Positions 1 to 11,269 of a stretch of 64,000 nt of DNA are shown here, one piece after another. The notes under the pieces were generated by a model. The model ran no database searches. It was not told the origin of the DNA and saw only the letters and a list, made by a program, of their open reading frames with translations. The stretch's first letter is position 1, and the number at the start of each line of letters is the position of its first letter. The stretch lies in contig PYIU01000009.1 of the NCBI GenBank assembly GCA_003415625.1, positions 434,001 to 498,000 on the forward strand, given 5' to 3'. Made by a program: the position numbers and the translations under genes. This DNA is from Aquanectria penicillioides (lineage: Eukaryota; Ascomycota; Sordariomycetes; Hypocreales; Nectriaceae).

Positions 1-586
1 GATGGCATAGCTAAGAATTCCTCCAAACACGCCAGCAAAGGTATTTGCCCAGAAGGCTGTTCGCAAAGGCTGCTCCTCACGACGGTACCAAATAGAATTG
101 ACCAAAAGGAGACAAGGGAGCATGCTGGCTTCGCAGGCGCCGAGCAAAAAGCGAATGACGGCAAGTCCAGCAAAGTTGTGGCAGACGGCCATCAATCCAA
201 GACAGAGACCCCATAGAATAAGACATCCACCCATGTATCTGCAGACGGGGAACTTGTAGATGATCCATAGGTTGGGAAACTCCATGAAGAGGTAGCCAAA
301 GTAGAAGATGCTGCCGAGCCAACTATATTCCTGGTTTATGAGGTGGGTGTCCTTCTTGAGACCGTAGACGGCCGCATACGCTAAAGCATTCTTCTCAGAT
401 TGTTAGTATATGCTTCTGCTCAAAAGTCAGTTTTATGTTGGAACTGACCTTATCAAGGAAAGCCAGTGTCATTGAAATTGTAATCAAGGGCATGACGACC
501 AAGTCCGTTTTCAAGCGGACAAGCCTGAATTTGGCCTGGTCGGTAACCGCGAGGGCAGTGTCATCTTGGATCTTGTCGGTCGACAT
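1..586 (-). CDS. MFS transporter, allantoate permease (Dal5)-like, partial
   Basis: This is the N-terminal part of a major facilitator permease; its 3' end lies beyond the window. The start codon is at 586. Exon 1 is 586..449, and a GT..AG intron at 391..448 joins in phase 0. The visible protein opens with a short charged cytoplasmic tail, then TM1 around LITISMTLAFLDK-NALAYA. It continues with YSWLGSIFYFGYLFMEFP and the loop FPVCRYMGGCLILWG, then AVIRFLLGACEASMLP. This order is characteristic of fungal anion:cation symporters of the Dal5/allantoate/vitamin group, which import small carboxylate or amide compounds through the plasma membrane. The substrate cannot be set from this half. It is divergent from the Zn2Cys6 regulator with a 1.9 kb gap; whether that factor controls it is unknown. 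Confidence 0.85.
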
Positions 587-2519
587 GGCGACGGCTAGAT
601 CTGGCGTTTGGAAGTGCAGTATTCTGGGTTGGGAATCGCACAATGGCCAAGGGTCAAACTTCGAGAGAGCAGAAGGACCCTGGCTGACTTTTAATTGGTA
701 AACAAGAGCCGAGATGTCGGCTTGACGAGCGAGACGCCGTGCATGACGAGCGATGTGCCGCGATAGATATGGACGACATGGCTTGCGTCTTGAGCCGGGG
801 TAACGGACTCCACCCTTATCCGACGTGTTTTATTTCGAATCGCCGCTAATGCTGGTGGCGAAAAGCGGACCGATTTTTGCGTCAGGACAGGAGTCTAGCT
901 ACGCTTTTCCTTGTCGAGTAACGGCCAAATGCGTTACGAAGTTGTCTCGTGCAAGATTCTTGACTCGAATCATGACTACGAAATGTCACGTTCGAGTTGT
1001 GAAAAAGCGCTAGTCAGGTGTAGTATTGTCATCATGTAGAGAAGGGTACTAGGATGTGTTCTGTTAGGGAGCAAGAGGAGTTAATTGAGCATGATATTCT
1101 TCCTTTATTTTCAACATTCGCGTGGACATTAGCATGCCTCCAAGTTCTGTCATGATACATGCAGAGATCCACTCGCTCCTGTTACCGAAGCTGTGAACCT
1201 CCACGCCGGTAACCCGCTTGCCAAACTTTCTTGGCCCCAAGAGTCTGGGGAGAAGCTAAGATTCGCCATTGAACATGAAATGTTTCTCAAAACGCATCGC
1301 GCAACACTCTGTCATCTGCTCTGAACCGATAATCAATTCGGATCATGTCGGTGAGTGGAGCATCGGTCTGTGGGGCCGATATCACACTGTCGGTTCGTGG
1401 GGCCGTCGTGTTGACGCCAACGTCACCGCTTCAACAACATGAAGAAGAGATATTGATATTGGCAAATGAAAGGATGGCAAGCGTGACTCTATGATGATTC
1501 ATGTGATCTTTTCTTATCTCTTGGGCTGGTCTGCTGTCCAACTAATCATGATCCCGGATTCCGACATCATTGTATGGTACATGTGAGCCGACGCATGCCG
1601 GGAAACATGATGAGTGCTCAGCATTTGCTTCACACTCAAAGTGCAAGATGATGGCTGGTTGGCGAGGGATATGAATTGAAAATGGGAATATTTGTTCGTA
1701 TAGCTACGCCGTATCGCTGATTCTTGGTCGATTAGTCGACGTTGAGAAGTGTGAGAGGATCCTTTTCCCAAGCCCGGGGCGGGTCGTGGGCAGTCAAGAC
1801 TTGTTGTCGCGAGAGATATAGGCCACGTGTATACAGCACCTGTTGTAGGGTATCTTCCACTTTTTGCTAGTATGGCATAGTGGTCTGCGCGTGACAAATG
1901 TGAAGTGTTAGTGGTTGTGGAACAGAACACACTAAACGCACAGAGTTCTCTTCTTCGCACTGTTCTCAAGCCACTCGACCAGAAAGGCCACGGACGACGT
2001 TGAACCTGGGTTGAGCTGGAGCCATCTTCCGATGTTAAGCAATGATAAGGAACTCATGTAAGAGACCGCTACTCAGAACAGGAGCATTATCGACTCTACC
2101 AAATAGAATGGATAGTATACTGTCCTCTAAAGTCATCAGGGACGAAGCTCATCGTTGTTAATAGGGGTTGCAGCTCATGGATTTCAGAAGCACCAAGGTT
2201 GCAGTCATGGAAGCTACCCTTAGCAGTTGTCAGTTCATGTTAAATACAAATTCATTTTTCTGAACAGCACACTGACTGAAGTCGGCGGGTGACAAAATAC
2301 CCAATGGCTCTAGCTGAACTTTGGCAAGCTCGGACACAGTCATAATACTGATATAGCGATACAACTTGCCGGAACCAAGCCTGTGATGTCTCGCACCATT
2401 CCCCATTCTTCTCGCGCAAGTGGAAGCTGGATGCTCCAACCAAATCAATCCATTTTGGCTGAAGTTCTAAGTTCAACAACATAGAAAGTTGCCGGTTTTC
2501 GGCCTGTGCCTATGACGCC
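587..2519. other. Intergenic region between divergent transporter and Zn2Cys6 gene
   Basis: No gene recognised in 1.9 kb. A minus-strand stretch ending in TAA at 1064..1066 reads like coding sequence for about 50 codons (for example GVEVHSFGNRSEWISA). I cannot link it to a start codon or to a family, so it may be a relic or chance. A 151-codon minus open frame at 1514..1969 has no recognisable motif. The part next to 2519 must hold the promoter of the regulator. Confidence 0.5.
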
Positions 2520-5074
2520 ATGTCGCAAATGCTCAGCAGCACTGATAGGATTACCAAAAGATGCATACAGGCGTAAGTAGCGGCATATGGGCTTTGACTA
2601 CCTACCAACAAATGCGATAGATGTTCCCGGTGTCGGGCAATGAAAGTCCGGTGCTCAGGCACACATCCATGCTCGCGATGCGAGAGGAAGAGAGAGACGT
2701 GTTTCTTTAAACCAGAAGACGCACGCGTGACTGTCTCGCAAAGGTAAGACAAGTTGACCAAGGCCCTCTTAGGCCAATGCTAATCTTATCACAGCTACTT
2801 GCAGTCGTTAGAAAACCGTGCACGGGGGATCATGGCGCTTCCCTCGAGCAACCTCGTCAGAGTGATACCGAAGGCTTGGGGTCTTCGGCCATTTCACCCC
2901 CTCAGTCAACCCTTATATCTGATGAATTTAGTGACCAAGGGCGGAAAATAGGGGCATTCTACATCCTACAGAGAATCATGAGACGCCATGCACTCGTCAG
3001 AGATCTCGGCGACCTCTGGACATCTCTCAACTAACACAGACTCCAAACCCTGCACTTTCCCAGCAGGTAGAAATAACTAATCCAGATACACCAATGGCCG
3101 AAAACCCAAGGATTTCCCCTGGCTCGGCGACAGAGTTTAGTCGGAATCCACTTGTGGACAGCGGCGAGACGTTTGCTCGCGACCCCCATGGAAAATACTG
3201 TAAGTTGTCTTTTGAGCTGCTACTATGATTTAGATGTAGAAAATTCATAGTTGACCATGACTAGGGTACATGGGGCCGACTTCATCATGGGCATTTTGCC
3301 GGCGGGTGCTTGCCATGATCGGCAGCCGCATTCCCAAACCAGAACCCCCAGTTGATCCTTGGGCTCTCCAAGAGGTTGATTTGACTTGGAATCCAATCGG
3401 TCTTAACGAATATCCAGACATTAGCAACTTGCCATCTTACGATTATGCCGTATTTCTCCTGTCGACAGTGAAATACCACCTGGGCCCGTACGACGTGATT
3501 GACAATGCAACCTTCTCCCAGCAGCTGGAAAGATTCTACGAAGACCCTGCTGCGGAAGCGAGCCGGTCGAGATTCTGGTACTCCCAATTCCTCTTTATTC
3601 TCGCATTCGGAGAAGCTTTTACACTGAAAGGAAATGCGAAATCTGTGCCGGGGATCAGTTATGCTTCAAGGGCCTTGTCATTGATTCCTGCTATCATTCC
3701 GATGAGTGGAGATACGCTGGCGGCCGTCGAGGCTCTTTGCCTGGCTGCATTATACCTGCAGGCTATGGATTTGAGATTATTGGCATTTCAGCTGGTAAGA
3801 TATCAACCTCCTTTTCATATTTTATTGCAATTGTTTGTGCTAATTGGAAACGTAGATTGGTCATGGTCTGCGAATCGCGATAATGGAAGGCTGGCATCGG
3901 CATATGCCCCCTGACGAAGTGGGCATGCGGCAATCCCAGCGCTGTAATACTGTTTTCTGGACCGCATACATAGTCGACCGAGAATTTGGAACACTGGTAG
4001 GAGCGACGAGTTCCATAAGGGACGAAGATATAACAACCAAACTTCCGTGTGAGGTCAAAAGCTCGTCTCGGGCGTCTGCACTGACACTGCAAATCCAGAT
4101 TGCTCGCCTAACAGCAAGAATTATAACATGTAACTTTTTTTTCGATCTGGTGTGTAGTTAATTTGGCTAACCAAATTATTTCAGGTGTTTACGGCGCAGA
4201 TCGGCATTCGCAGGGCTCTTTACTGAGTGACACACAATCTGTGCTACATCACATAGCATCGGTATCAAGAGATCTAAGTGCCTATTTGGAAAATCACCTC
4301 AAAGGGACGGACATCCGAACTTCGAAAGTTGCGACAAGGCTTGTACTTTCTTACCACCATGTGAGATTCCCTCGTTTCATACTGCAGGCGTGGCAGAGCT
4401 GACCATGATAGTGCGTGGTATTAACAACGCGACCGTTGGTCATGTGCGCGTTGCAGAGGCAATTGGCTCAGAATCTCAGTAAATCGATACCAGACGGACC
4501 TATAAGCTTGCTGCTGCAGTCGTGCGCTTCCTCGGCATTGAATACCTTGAAGACCCTAAAGGCCCTTGGTGATACAAACTTGCTTGGTGAGCGCATGGAA
4601 CAAGACTGAAAATATTTGGAATGGCAGGCTGACGTGGACGTGCAAGATTCCTTTCTTCCATTTCAATTGGAAACTGCATTTTCCTCGGCGTTTTTGCTGT
4701 ATATACTCGATGCCGTCTCGCCCGGGTTCGTCCAGGACAAATCGTGGCTTGGGACAGCTCATGGGATATTCGACATGATGATGGCGCGGGGCAGTCCCGC
4801 AGCACAGCTCCGGAAACGAGAGTTCCAGCGACTTGAGCAAATCATGGAATCTTTCCTACAAAAGAAGGCCCAGGACGACGGCTCAGCTACGGAAGAGGGC
4901 GCTAGTGGCGGAGATCGAGGCAGTGCAAACCGGGCATTCGACAGTGAATCGATGGACGGCTTCTCTTCGTCATGGGACCTACTAGGAACGTATGGGGGGT
5001 TCCCACTGTCACCAACAGAAATCCTCAGCCTGGCCGAGGAGCTGCAGGGCGAGGATTTCATGACGCCTGGCTGA
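2520..5074 (+). CDS. Zn2Cys6 transcription factor with fungal_trans domain
   Basis: This is a fungal binuclear zinc-cluster regulator. Exons: 2520..2572, 2621..2743, 2795..3199, 3265..3794, 3856..4129, 4185..4360, 4412..4586, 4647..5074. The first intron splits the zinc cluster and joins KRCIQ to ACSRCRAMKVRC. The cluster is C-x2-C-x6-C-x5-C-x2-C-x6-C, ending at CERKRETC, and is followed by the linker SYLQSLENR. The middle-homology (fungal_trans) domain starts at YMGPTSSWAF and includes the GLRIAIMEGWHRH segment, IITCVYG, SYHHCVVLTTRPL and LLDSFLPFQLE. Within exon 3 the frame changes twice: from SYLQSLENR to an open linker at the GGGGG run 2824..2828, and again at the G runs 2939..2954. Both changes correspond to one missing base. 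With two bases added, the coding length is 2,166 nt (721 aa). The target genes are unknown; it diverges from the Dal5-type permease. Confidence 0.85.
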
Positions 5075-5475
5075 GACGATGCCCCCAATGGGGTTTGAGG
5101 CCTGAAGCATATTGTAATGTGTCAATGACCTGATATGTGGAAACAGAGATGTCACGCCCAGGAGGTTGAGGTGGTTGGCTTCCCACGCTTGCCACGTTTG
5201 CCTCTGGACTCTTGGCACAGCAAGGCCCGTACAGTCGGGCGAGGTGGCGCTTAATGAGGCTGGTGATGCAACGTCGGTCTCTACTCAATTCAGTCAAGTT
5301 GGCGGTGACGAGGAAGGCCGTAGGCTGCATTGCTATGGCTGCTGCCATGGCGATGTCATTCGCGGGCCGTCACAGGGTTTGGAGCCTGTTCATCGATGAT
5401 TGGCGCCGGGCGATGCACGCATGGTCCGAGAGCCGTTTGCCGCAAGGGATGCAATGATCCAGAAGAGACGCAGAA

Positions 5476-5510
5476 GAGGTCCAGAAAAGGTCCAGAAGAG
5501 GTCCAGAAGG
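5476..5510. repeat. Approximate 11-bp direct repeats (GGTCCAGAA core)
   Basis: Three adjacent imperfect copies of a purine-rich unit with core GGTCCAGAA, and a related partial copy just upstream. No protein-coding context. Confidence 0.6.
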
Positions 5511-5973
5511 AAGAGCGCCGCCGGTTAATCTGCACAGGCAACCAACATGCAGCTTCCAAGGGGGTTCAAGATGGGCGGTGGATAATAGCGCACTGCCGCA
5601 CAGCACACCGTATACTGTTTAGCGGATTTGAAAAGTTCCTCTGGTTCTCACATGGACCGGTGATGAGGTTTCTGAGAATGGCAACATGGATTGGTAGACC
5701 AAAACCAGCCATTGAGGCGAGAATGCAAGAATGATGGTAGAAGTTCAGTGGAGGCGGGCTGTTCTCGTGTTGCGGTTTTGTATCTAGTAAATAATCAATT
5801 CGGTAGAACAATCGTCGCACTCAGTTACACAGCCCTTGACAGATCAACACTCTGCTCTAGACTACCTCCTGTGGAAATGTCAACCACCATACCAGTCCGG
5901 TCCACGTGTGACGACATCTATTGGACACTGGTCTGATTCTGCCTCACGCCCGATTGATGCCGCTATGCGCGCG

Positions 5974-6000
5974 CCAGAGCAGCCAGAGCAGCCAGAGCAG
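5974..6000. repeat. 9-bp tandem repeat CCAGAGCAG x3
   Basis: Three perfect head-to-tail copies of CCAGAGCAG, followed by a decayed partial copy. It lies about 375 bp upstream of the DUF1399 gene start. Confidence 0.8.
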
Positions 6001-6292
6001 TCAGCCGCAGTGGCGCAGCCCTGGTTCGAGACTCAATTGAGAGCACCATAAAGAGGAAAGATTCGGTCCTTTCGTAATGCAGTTTGCATTGCTGGTGATA
6101 ATCTTGTGCTACCAGGTCCTCTAGCGCCTGCCCTCCACCTGCAATCTGCTTGCCCATGGTGTATACATGGTGCCACTGCCACATGCACGAATCCCCACGT
6201 CGTTCAAGCTTCATAAGCGCCTTGGCACCCACCCGTCACATCCATCGCCAAGAGATTTGATCTACACCAGAACCAGTTTCGCTCTTGGTGTG

Positions 6293-6302
6293 TATATTTA
6301 TA
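6293..6302 (+). promoter_or_regulatory. TATA-like element of the DUF1399 gene
   Basis: TATATTTATA lies 74 bp upstream of the ATG at 6376, a usual spacing for a fungal TATA box with a short leader. Evidence is position and sequence only. Confidence 0.4.
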
Positions 6303-6375
6303 CGCAATTGCATCGCCAGGTGCATCATCTTCCGAAGAGAACACCTTCAACTCTGCTTCTCAACCAAAACCCATC

Positions 6376-8892
6376 ATGGCCTCTCCGCCGCCTTATCAGG
6401 CCGTCGCCGAGGCCGCTCCCATCGACGCAGTAACGGCGCCTTTGCCAACATTCACGTCGCCCCAGGACCCGCAGACCCAGACGCCGACAGATGTCTCGTT
6501 CACCTCAAGCTGCTGTCTGCCTTCCAGGCCATGAAGGAAGACGTCGGCTACACCGACGGTCTCTGGGGGATCTGGGACGCCCGTGCCGGCGCAAACATGA
6601 CCGTCTCAGAAAAGGGCGAGATCTCGGAGAAGTTTGACGCTGGCGCTGGCGCTGACGCTGGCGCTAGAGCAAAGGATGCAAACGAGAAGCAGCTGGCTCT
6701 TAGCAAGCTGCGAGAAAAGCGATGGGCTCTCTACGTTGCCCGTGCCGTCGACAGATATGAGGCCTGGTGGAACACGCTCACCGAGGGCCGCCGATTGACG
6801 GAATCAGATATGGAGGATGAATGCTCTCCCATGTATACGGAGTTCCCCAAGGGCACCAACTCTGACTATTGGAACAAAAAGACATTGCCACCACTTGGTA
6901 TGTCCCCGAATTTTACTAAACTCATTGGCATTTTCGCTCTTTGTAAATTTTGACTCAATATCAATGCTGATTGTGCCGCTTATACAGACGTCCTAATGGT
7001 CTTCCACGCCCACTTGTTGAACCCTCACAACTTCCTTGAAGACTGCTTGCGCGCTGGATACTGTTGCCTTTGGAGAAGCGGCATGCCTTGGAATCTGGTC
7101 AATGCAGCCATTGATGCCAATATTAACTACGTCATCTCCGACGATGACAAGGCCCGCTGGGTCAGCGCCACCGGTCTCTCCTGGGACAACGTCGACGACT
7201 CAAACTTCAAGTCCGTCGACTGTCCGGCCTGCAACGCCAAGATAACCGTCCCGTGGACCACCTGCGGCCTCGACGAGAACGCCAAGACCACTGACCTCCC
7301 CGGCCTCATTGGAACCGGCTACGGCGATGGCGAGTTTGAAGTAACTTGCCCCCAGTGCTCGGTCCGCGTCGACAAGAAGTTCCTCAGCGTCGCAAAGTTC
7401 TGCAAGGATGTTCGAGAACTGCTGCTCCAACGGTACCCAATGCCGGGTACCATCATCAACCCAACCAGCGGAGAGCCCGAGTACAAGCCTTCGCTGGTCC
7501 CCAGCATCAAGCCCCCGCTGACTTTTGCAAACCGCATGGTTAAGAAGGCTTTGCGCATCCGGGTCCAGGCCTTGCTCAAGCCGGAGGACCCGACGGTCCC
7601 CCCAACCATGGACGATGTCCGCTACATGATTGAGAAAACACTGGCAGACCAGGGCATGCTCCGTATGATTGAAGAGTATATGAACCGGTTTGGCAACATC
7701 CATGTGCAACCTCTTGCGCGACTCGCCATCCGCAAGATGATGAGCAGGTACTGGGAAAACTTCAGCCCCTTCGCCCTCGACCTCTGCGGCGCCGTCATGC
7801 GCCAGGGCATCTTCACCGAGAAGATGCACAAGATCGACTGGCTGCACTCGCCGACGGCCCGCGACACGACTAACAGAATCTGCGAGAAGTACAAGCGCTT
7901 CATCTCCATCATCGCCAACCACCCGACAAAGATCGCTGTCCCCACGCTGGACATTGACCTCGGTTGGCACACGCACCAGCTCTCGCCAGCGTCCTACTAC
8001 AAGTATACCAAGGCGACGGCGGGCAAGTTCATCCGCCACGACGATAAGATCGATGAGACGAAGCTGCAAGAGGGTTTTGTGTGGACGAGCAAGGTGTATC
8101 AGGAGTTGTACAACAAGGTCTATTCGGAATGCACATGCTGGTACTGCGAATCAGTGCGCGTGTCGCACATCTCTTCAATAGGCAAAGCCTTGGGCACATC
8201 CAGAAATGAGAAGGGTAAGAACATGAAACCTTGTTTTTTTTTTCTTTTCTTACAAGGTATTATCACAACACACTTGAATGTTGACTAACACGCGCCCTCG
8301 CAGTCGCTGAAATCTTCCACACCTCGGGCGCCGCCAACCTGTGCCCGCCCGACAATTCCGCCCACGTCTCGGCACACAACTCGGTCACTGTGACGAGCGA
8401 GTCGGAGTCCCGCAGGATGCTCCGTGAGCATCACTTGCTCGTCCACCAAAAGTATCTCAACGAGAACTACGCAAAGGCGTGCAAGCGCGCCGAGAAGAAG
8501 GGCCGCAAGTTACCACCCCGGGACCAGTACTACGAGCACTGGGGGTACAACTACTACAGTAAGTCCCCTCTCTTACTCCAAACAGTCCGTAAAAGGGCTC
8601 GACTAATATGAATTCCCCTCTTTCAGTGTACGCGCCATGGGTATATCCCATGTACTTCACGCCTGGCATGTACTACGCCTGGGATCCCGGATATACGACG
8701 GCCGGAGGAGGTGGGTCGGACAGCAGCGGATGGGCCGCCTGTGCGGCAGGATCCTGCGGTGGCACTGCAGCAGCTGGCGGTTGCGGAAACAGCTCCGGAG
8801 GATGTTCTAGTGGTGGATGCGGTAGCGGAGGCTGCGGAGGAGGAGGAGGTTGTGGAGGAGGTGGCGGTGGTGGAGGATGTGGTGGAAGTTGA
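6376..8892 (+). CDS. DUF1399 / glycine-rich domain-containing protein (GRDP-like)
   Basis: This encodes a member of the DUF1399 family, the same domain found in plant GRDP proteins, whose biochemical role is not settled. Exons: 6376..6897, 6988..8214, 8304..8558, 8627..8892. Family blocks are RCLVHLKLLSAF, DVGYTDGLWGIWD, PLDVLMVFHAHLLNP, DIDLGWHTHQLSP and YYEHWGYNYY. The paired CPACNAK and CPQCSV elements could bind zinc. The last about 60 residues are almost only Gly, Cys, Ser and Ala (GGCGSGGCGGGGGCGGG). The N-terminal frame starting MASPPPYQAVAEAAP runs into the RCLVHLKLL frame only if one C is added to the CCCC run at 6460..6463. With that base the coding length is 2,271 nt (756 aa). No candidate intron fits the gap, so I treat this as a likely sequence error rather than a broken gene. 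Confidence 0.85.
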
Positions 8893-9255
8893 GATGTCTG
8901 ATGAGATACGACTCATGGAATCGTGTGAAGTATTCCATGCTGTTGTTGACGATACGAGTAACATGACTTTTTGCTAGCCCTAGTTTTGCGATTTTCACAT
9001 CACTCTTTGGATCTTGGAGGATGAAGTTGAGGAGTTGCAATTCCCCCCCTCCCCCCCAGAACTGTTTCGATGCAGAATACTTTCGCGTATAGTTTTGAGA
9101 GAATAAATTCGTTGAATTTGCTAGAAAATAGTCGGTCCTGGTTGTCAGCCTATTGGCGGATCTTCCCATCCCATACATACACTGCACGTTAGGCTCAGGG
9201 ACCAGATTTCCTTTGTCCTTTACATCCTAGTAGCCTTACATGCATTCCCTCATTG
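8893..9255. other. Short intergenic spacer
   Basis: 363 bp between the DUF1399 stop and the decayed HET gene. It must hold the DUF1399 3' end; it contains a CCCCCCTCCCCCCC run near 9044. No gene seen. Confidence 0.5.
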
Positions 9256-10897
9256 ATGTGTCAATCAGCTGTTGTCGGACAAATACTCTGTCAGCCACCG
9301 AAATGTTACGTAGTCGCTGGATATTTTGTTCTCTGTTGTGAGAGAGAGAGCCATAAAGAACTGCAGGAGGCCGGAGCTTTGCAACGCATTCGCAACGAGC
9401 TTCCGGATCTTGTCAACGAGGTTCTTGAGTTCACCGTGGCTATCGGAGAAACGCACGCCTGGGTGGATGCATTGTGCATTGTTCAAGACGATGCGCAGTC
9501 CAAGAAGGAGCAAATCCCTCTCATGCATTTGATCTATCGCCAATCCCTGATAACAATCATTGCACTGGACAGAAAAGCCGATAACTCTAGATCCTTTGGG
9601 CTTTCCACTGGTCCTCACCGTCCTGCGCAATTCCTTGTTACTATCGGGCACTTAAAGCTGGTAGCAAGGTTACCACAGTTGTTCTTTGCCGAGCAATCTT
9701 CCAGGTGGGGAACAAGACCCTGGACTTTCCAGGAAGGCATCTTCCCGAAACGGCGCCTTTACTTCTCAAAGCTTCAAGTCTATTGGCAATGCGCTACGTC
9801 GTATTGCTCGGAGGATTGCGGCACACAATCGATTGACCGGCAGAGCTTGGTTTCGCGTGGTGCGCATAATGCACTTGAGAGAGAGGTTGGCGATGATACG
9901 AGCAGTATGTTCAGAGCATATGAATCGCTTGTCAAGCAGTACTCGCCAAGGGACTTGACGTATGCGTCAGATTCCCTGGATGCGTTTAGAGGAACGCTCT
10001 CGGCTATCACCGAAGCATTTTCATGGACGTTCGTAAGCGCTCTTCCTGAAACCATTTTTGCCCTTGCGCTTCTCTGGGTACTAATGATGATCGCCTGGAT
10101 ACGACCTAGACAGAACTTCGGAGAAGGGTTTCATCTGTCGATGTGCACATCGCCCCCTTGGTGTTGGACGGCCTGGAGCGGTCACATATTCTAGGATCCC
10201 TGGCGTTATGGCTCATATGTCAGGAGGGCTGTCAATATTGAGACATTAGTTGACAAATTTGTAGTGAAAAATGGAAACGAGTACTATGAAATAGATCTTG
10301 GGCGCCTTTGTTCCGACGACTCTATTACTAGCGAATCCTCCGAACGATTCGAGAGGACGGATGCTGAAGCGTTGAGCTTGGATTGGCCTCGCAATGGGCC
10401 TGTCTTACTGTTCAAGGCCAACTATCTCAATGCCAATTTGTATGAACTTGCGCCACCACGATACAATTCGGGCAGTTTGTCAGGAGAGCCAAGATGGCAT
10501 CTCGAACTACTTCAGGAACACAACAAGTTGCGATACATGGATTTACAACCAAAAAGGAAGGCATTGCGGAACAATCAAGGCTCTGACATCGTGGCCTGAG
10601 GTCCGCGGTACCAGTTCCTAAGCGTTTGTTTTATTGTCTCGCAGCATCCAGGACGAGGCCACACAGGCAGACATTGCGGCTTATCGAGACCGCCTCCCAC
10701 CAGAGTATCTGTCTAGCAAGGAATATTACGAAGAAGTGTACGATACGTCTTGCTACACGTACAAGAGACGGTGCGCGTACAGCTTTTTCCTAGTGGAAGC
10801 GCGAGGTGGTTTTGCTGAGCGCGTGGCTGTAGGCCAGATGCATGTCGATGCTTGGGATGAGACCCAAGCACGTGCAAAAGTATTCGCCTCGATGTGA
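9256..10897 (+). pseudogene. Decayed HET-domain (heterokaryon incompatibility) gene
   Basis: HET-domain proteins act in fungal non-self recognition and can trigger cell death after incompatible hyphal fusion. Recognisable blocks in order are AWVDALCIVQDD (9451..), LIYRQSLITIIALD, RWGTRPWTFQEG, RRLYFS, PPWCWTAWSGHIF, WRYGSY, DTWIYNQKGRHCG and a C-terminal GGFAERVAVGQMHVDAW. The SYVWG-type block expected at the N-terminus is not recognisable; the equivalent region reads YVVAGYFVL. An in-frame TAG at 10192..10194 sits where Trp is expected between HIF and DPWRYGSY, and the same frame stays open to 10599. A further shift of +1 type is needed before TWIYNQ. The nonsense codon, the shift and the eroded N-terminal block together argue for a dead gene. 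The calls rest on family motifs I know, not on an alignment. Confidence 0.75.
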
Positions 10898-11269
10898 ACT
10901 CAGGTTTGAATGTGCATTAGAACTGAAATCTCAAAATCGTAGGCTCTCGTGGTCTACATGTACAACCGGGTCTATTCAACGAGGTTTAAAGATGCAGGCA
11001 TTGTGAGCGAGTGGATATCCTCAAATCTACAAAATTGGGCTCAACACGTTATACTCTGCTTGGACATCGGCATCTCCTTCACAGCTTCATTTATGATGAT
11101 CAATTCCGAGTTCGTCAATCCATTTCAGGAAAGCCTCTATCTATAGGGGTAAAAAGACACAGGCCATTACAATGCCAATTAGGAGCCTACCCATTTGGCC
11201 GGTCGAGCGGTAGGGTAGCAGTAGGGGTATATACACGGTCGCAGAGCTTACAGAGTCACTGGTTTACAT
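10898..11269. other. Intergenic spacer between HET relic and FAT1-type gene
   Basis: 372 bp between the HET relic and the 3' end of the convergent acyl-CoA synthetase gene. No gene or clear regulatory element seen. Confidence 0.5.

Larger units (their letters stand above)
5075..6375. other. Intergenic region with short direct repeats
   Basis: No gene seen in 1.3 kb between the Zn2Cys6 regulator and the DUF1399 gene. It contains two short direct-repeat clusters (listed separately) and a TATA-like element near its right end. Open frames here have no recognisable protein signal. Confidence 0.5.

Noticed and set aside
1514..1969. 151-codon minus frame in the first intergenic region
   Set aside because: No motif, no splice context, composition like random sequence.
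2931..2971. 41-nt intron in the Zn2Cys6 linker
   Set aside because: It would fix the frame but uses a weak GTGACC donor and is unusually short; a missing G in the adjacent runs is simpler. Not fully excluded.
6430..6480. Intron to repair the DUF1399 frame break
   Set aside because: The GTAACG donor with any downstream AG up to 6490 leaves the wrong phase or gives a 36-nt intron; a missing C explains the join better.
7200..8069. 289-codon minus-strand open frame
   Set aside because: Lies wholly antisense to the DUF1399 coding exon, which has clear family motifs; the frame is a by-product of GC-rich codons.
8623..8964. Ser/Thr-rich 113-codon minus frame
   Set aside because: Antisense of the Gly/Cys repeat tail of the DUF1399 gene; composition explained by the repeat.
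9256..10897. HET gene broken only by the same assembly error
   Set aside because: Its defects are an in-frame TAG and a shift of the opposite sense, and the N-terminal block is eroded, unlike the one-base losses at C/G runs elsewhere.
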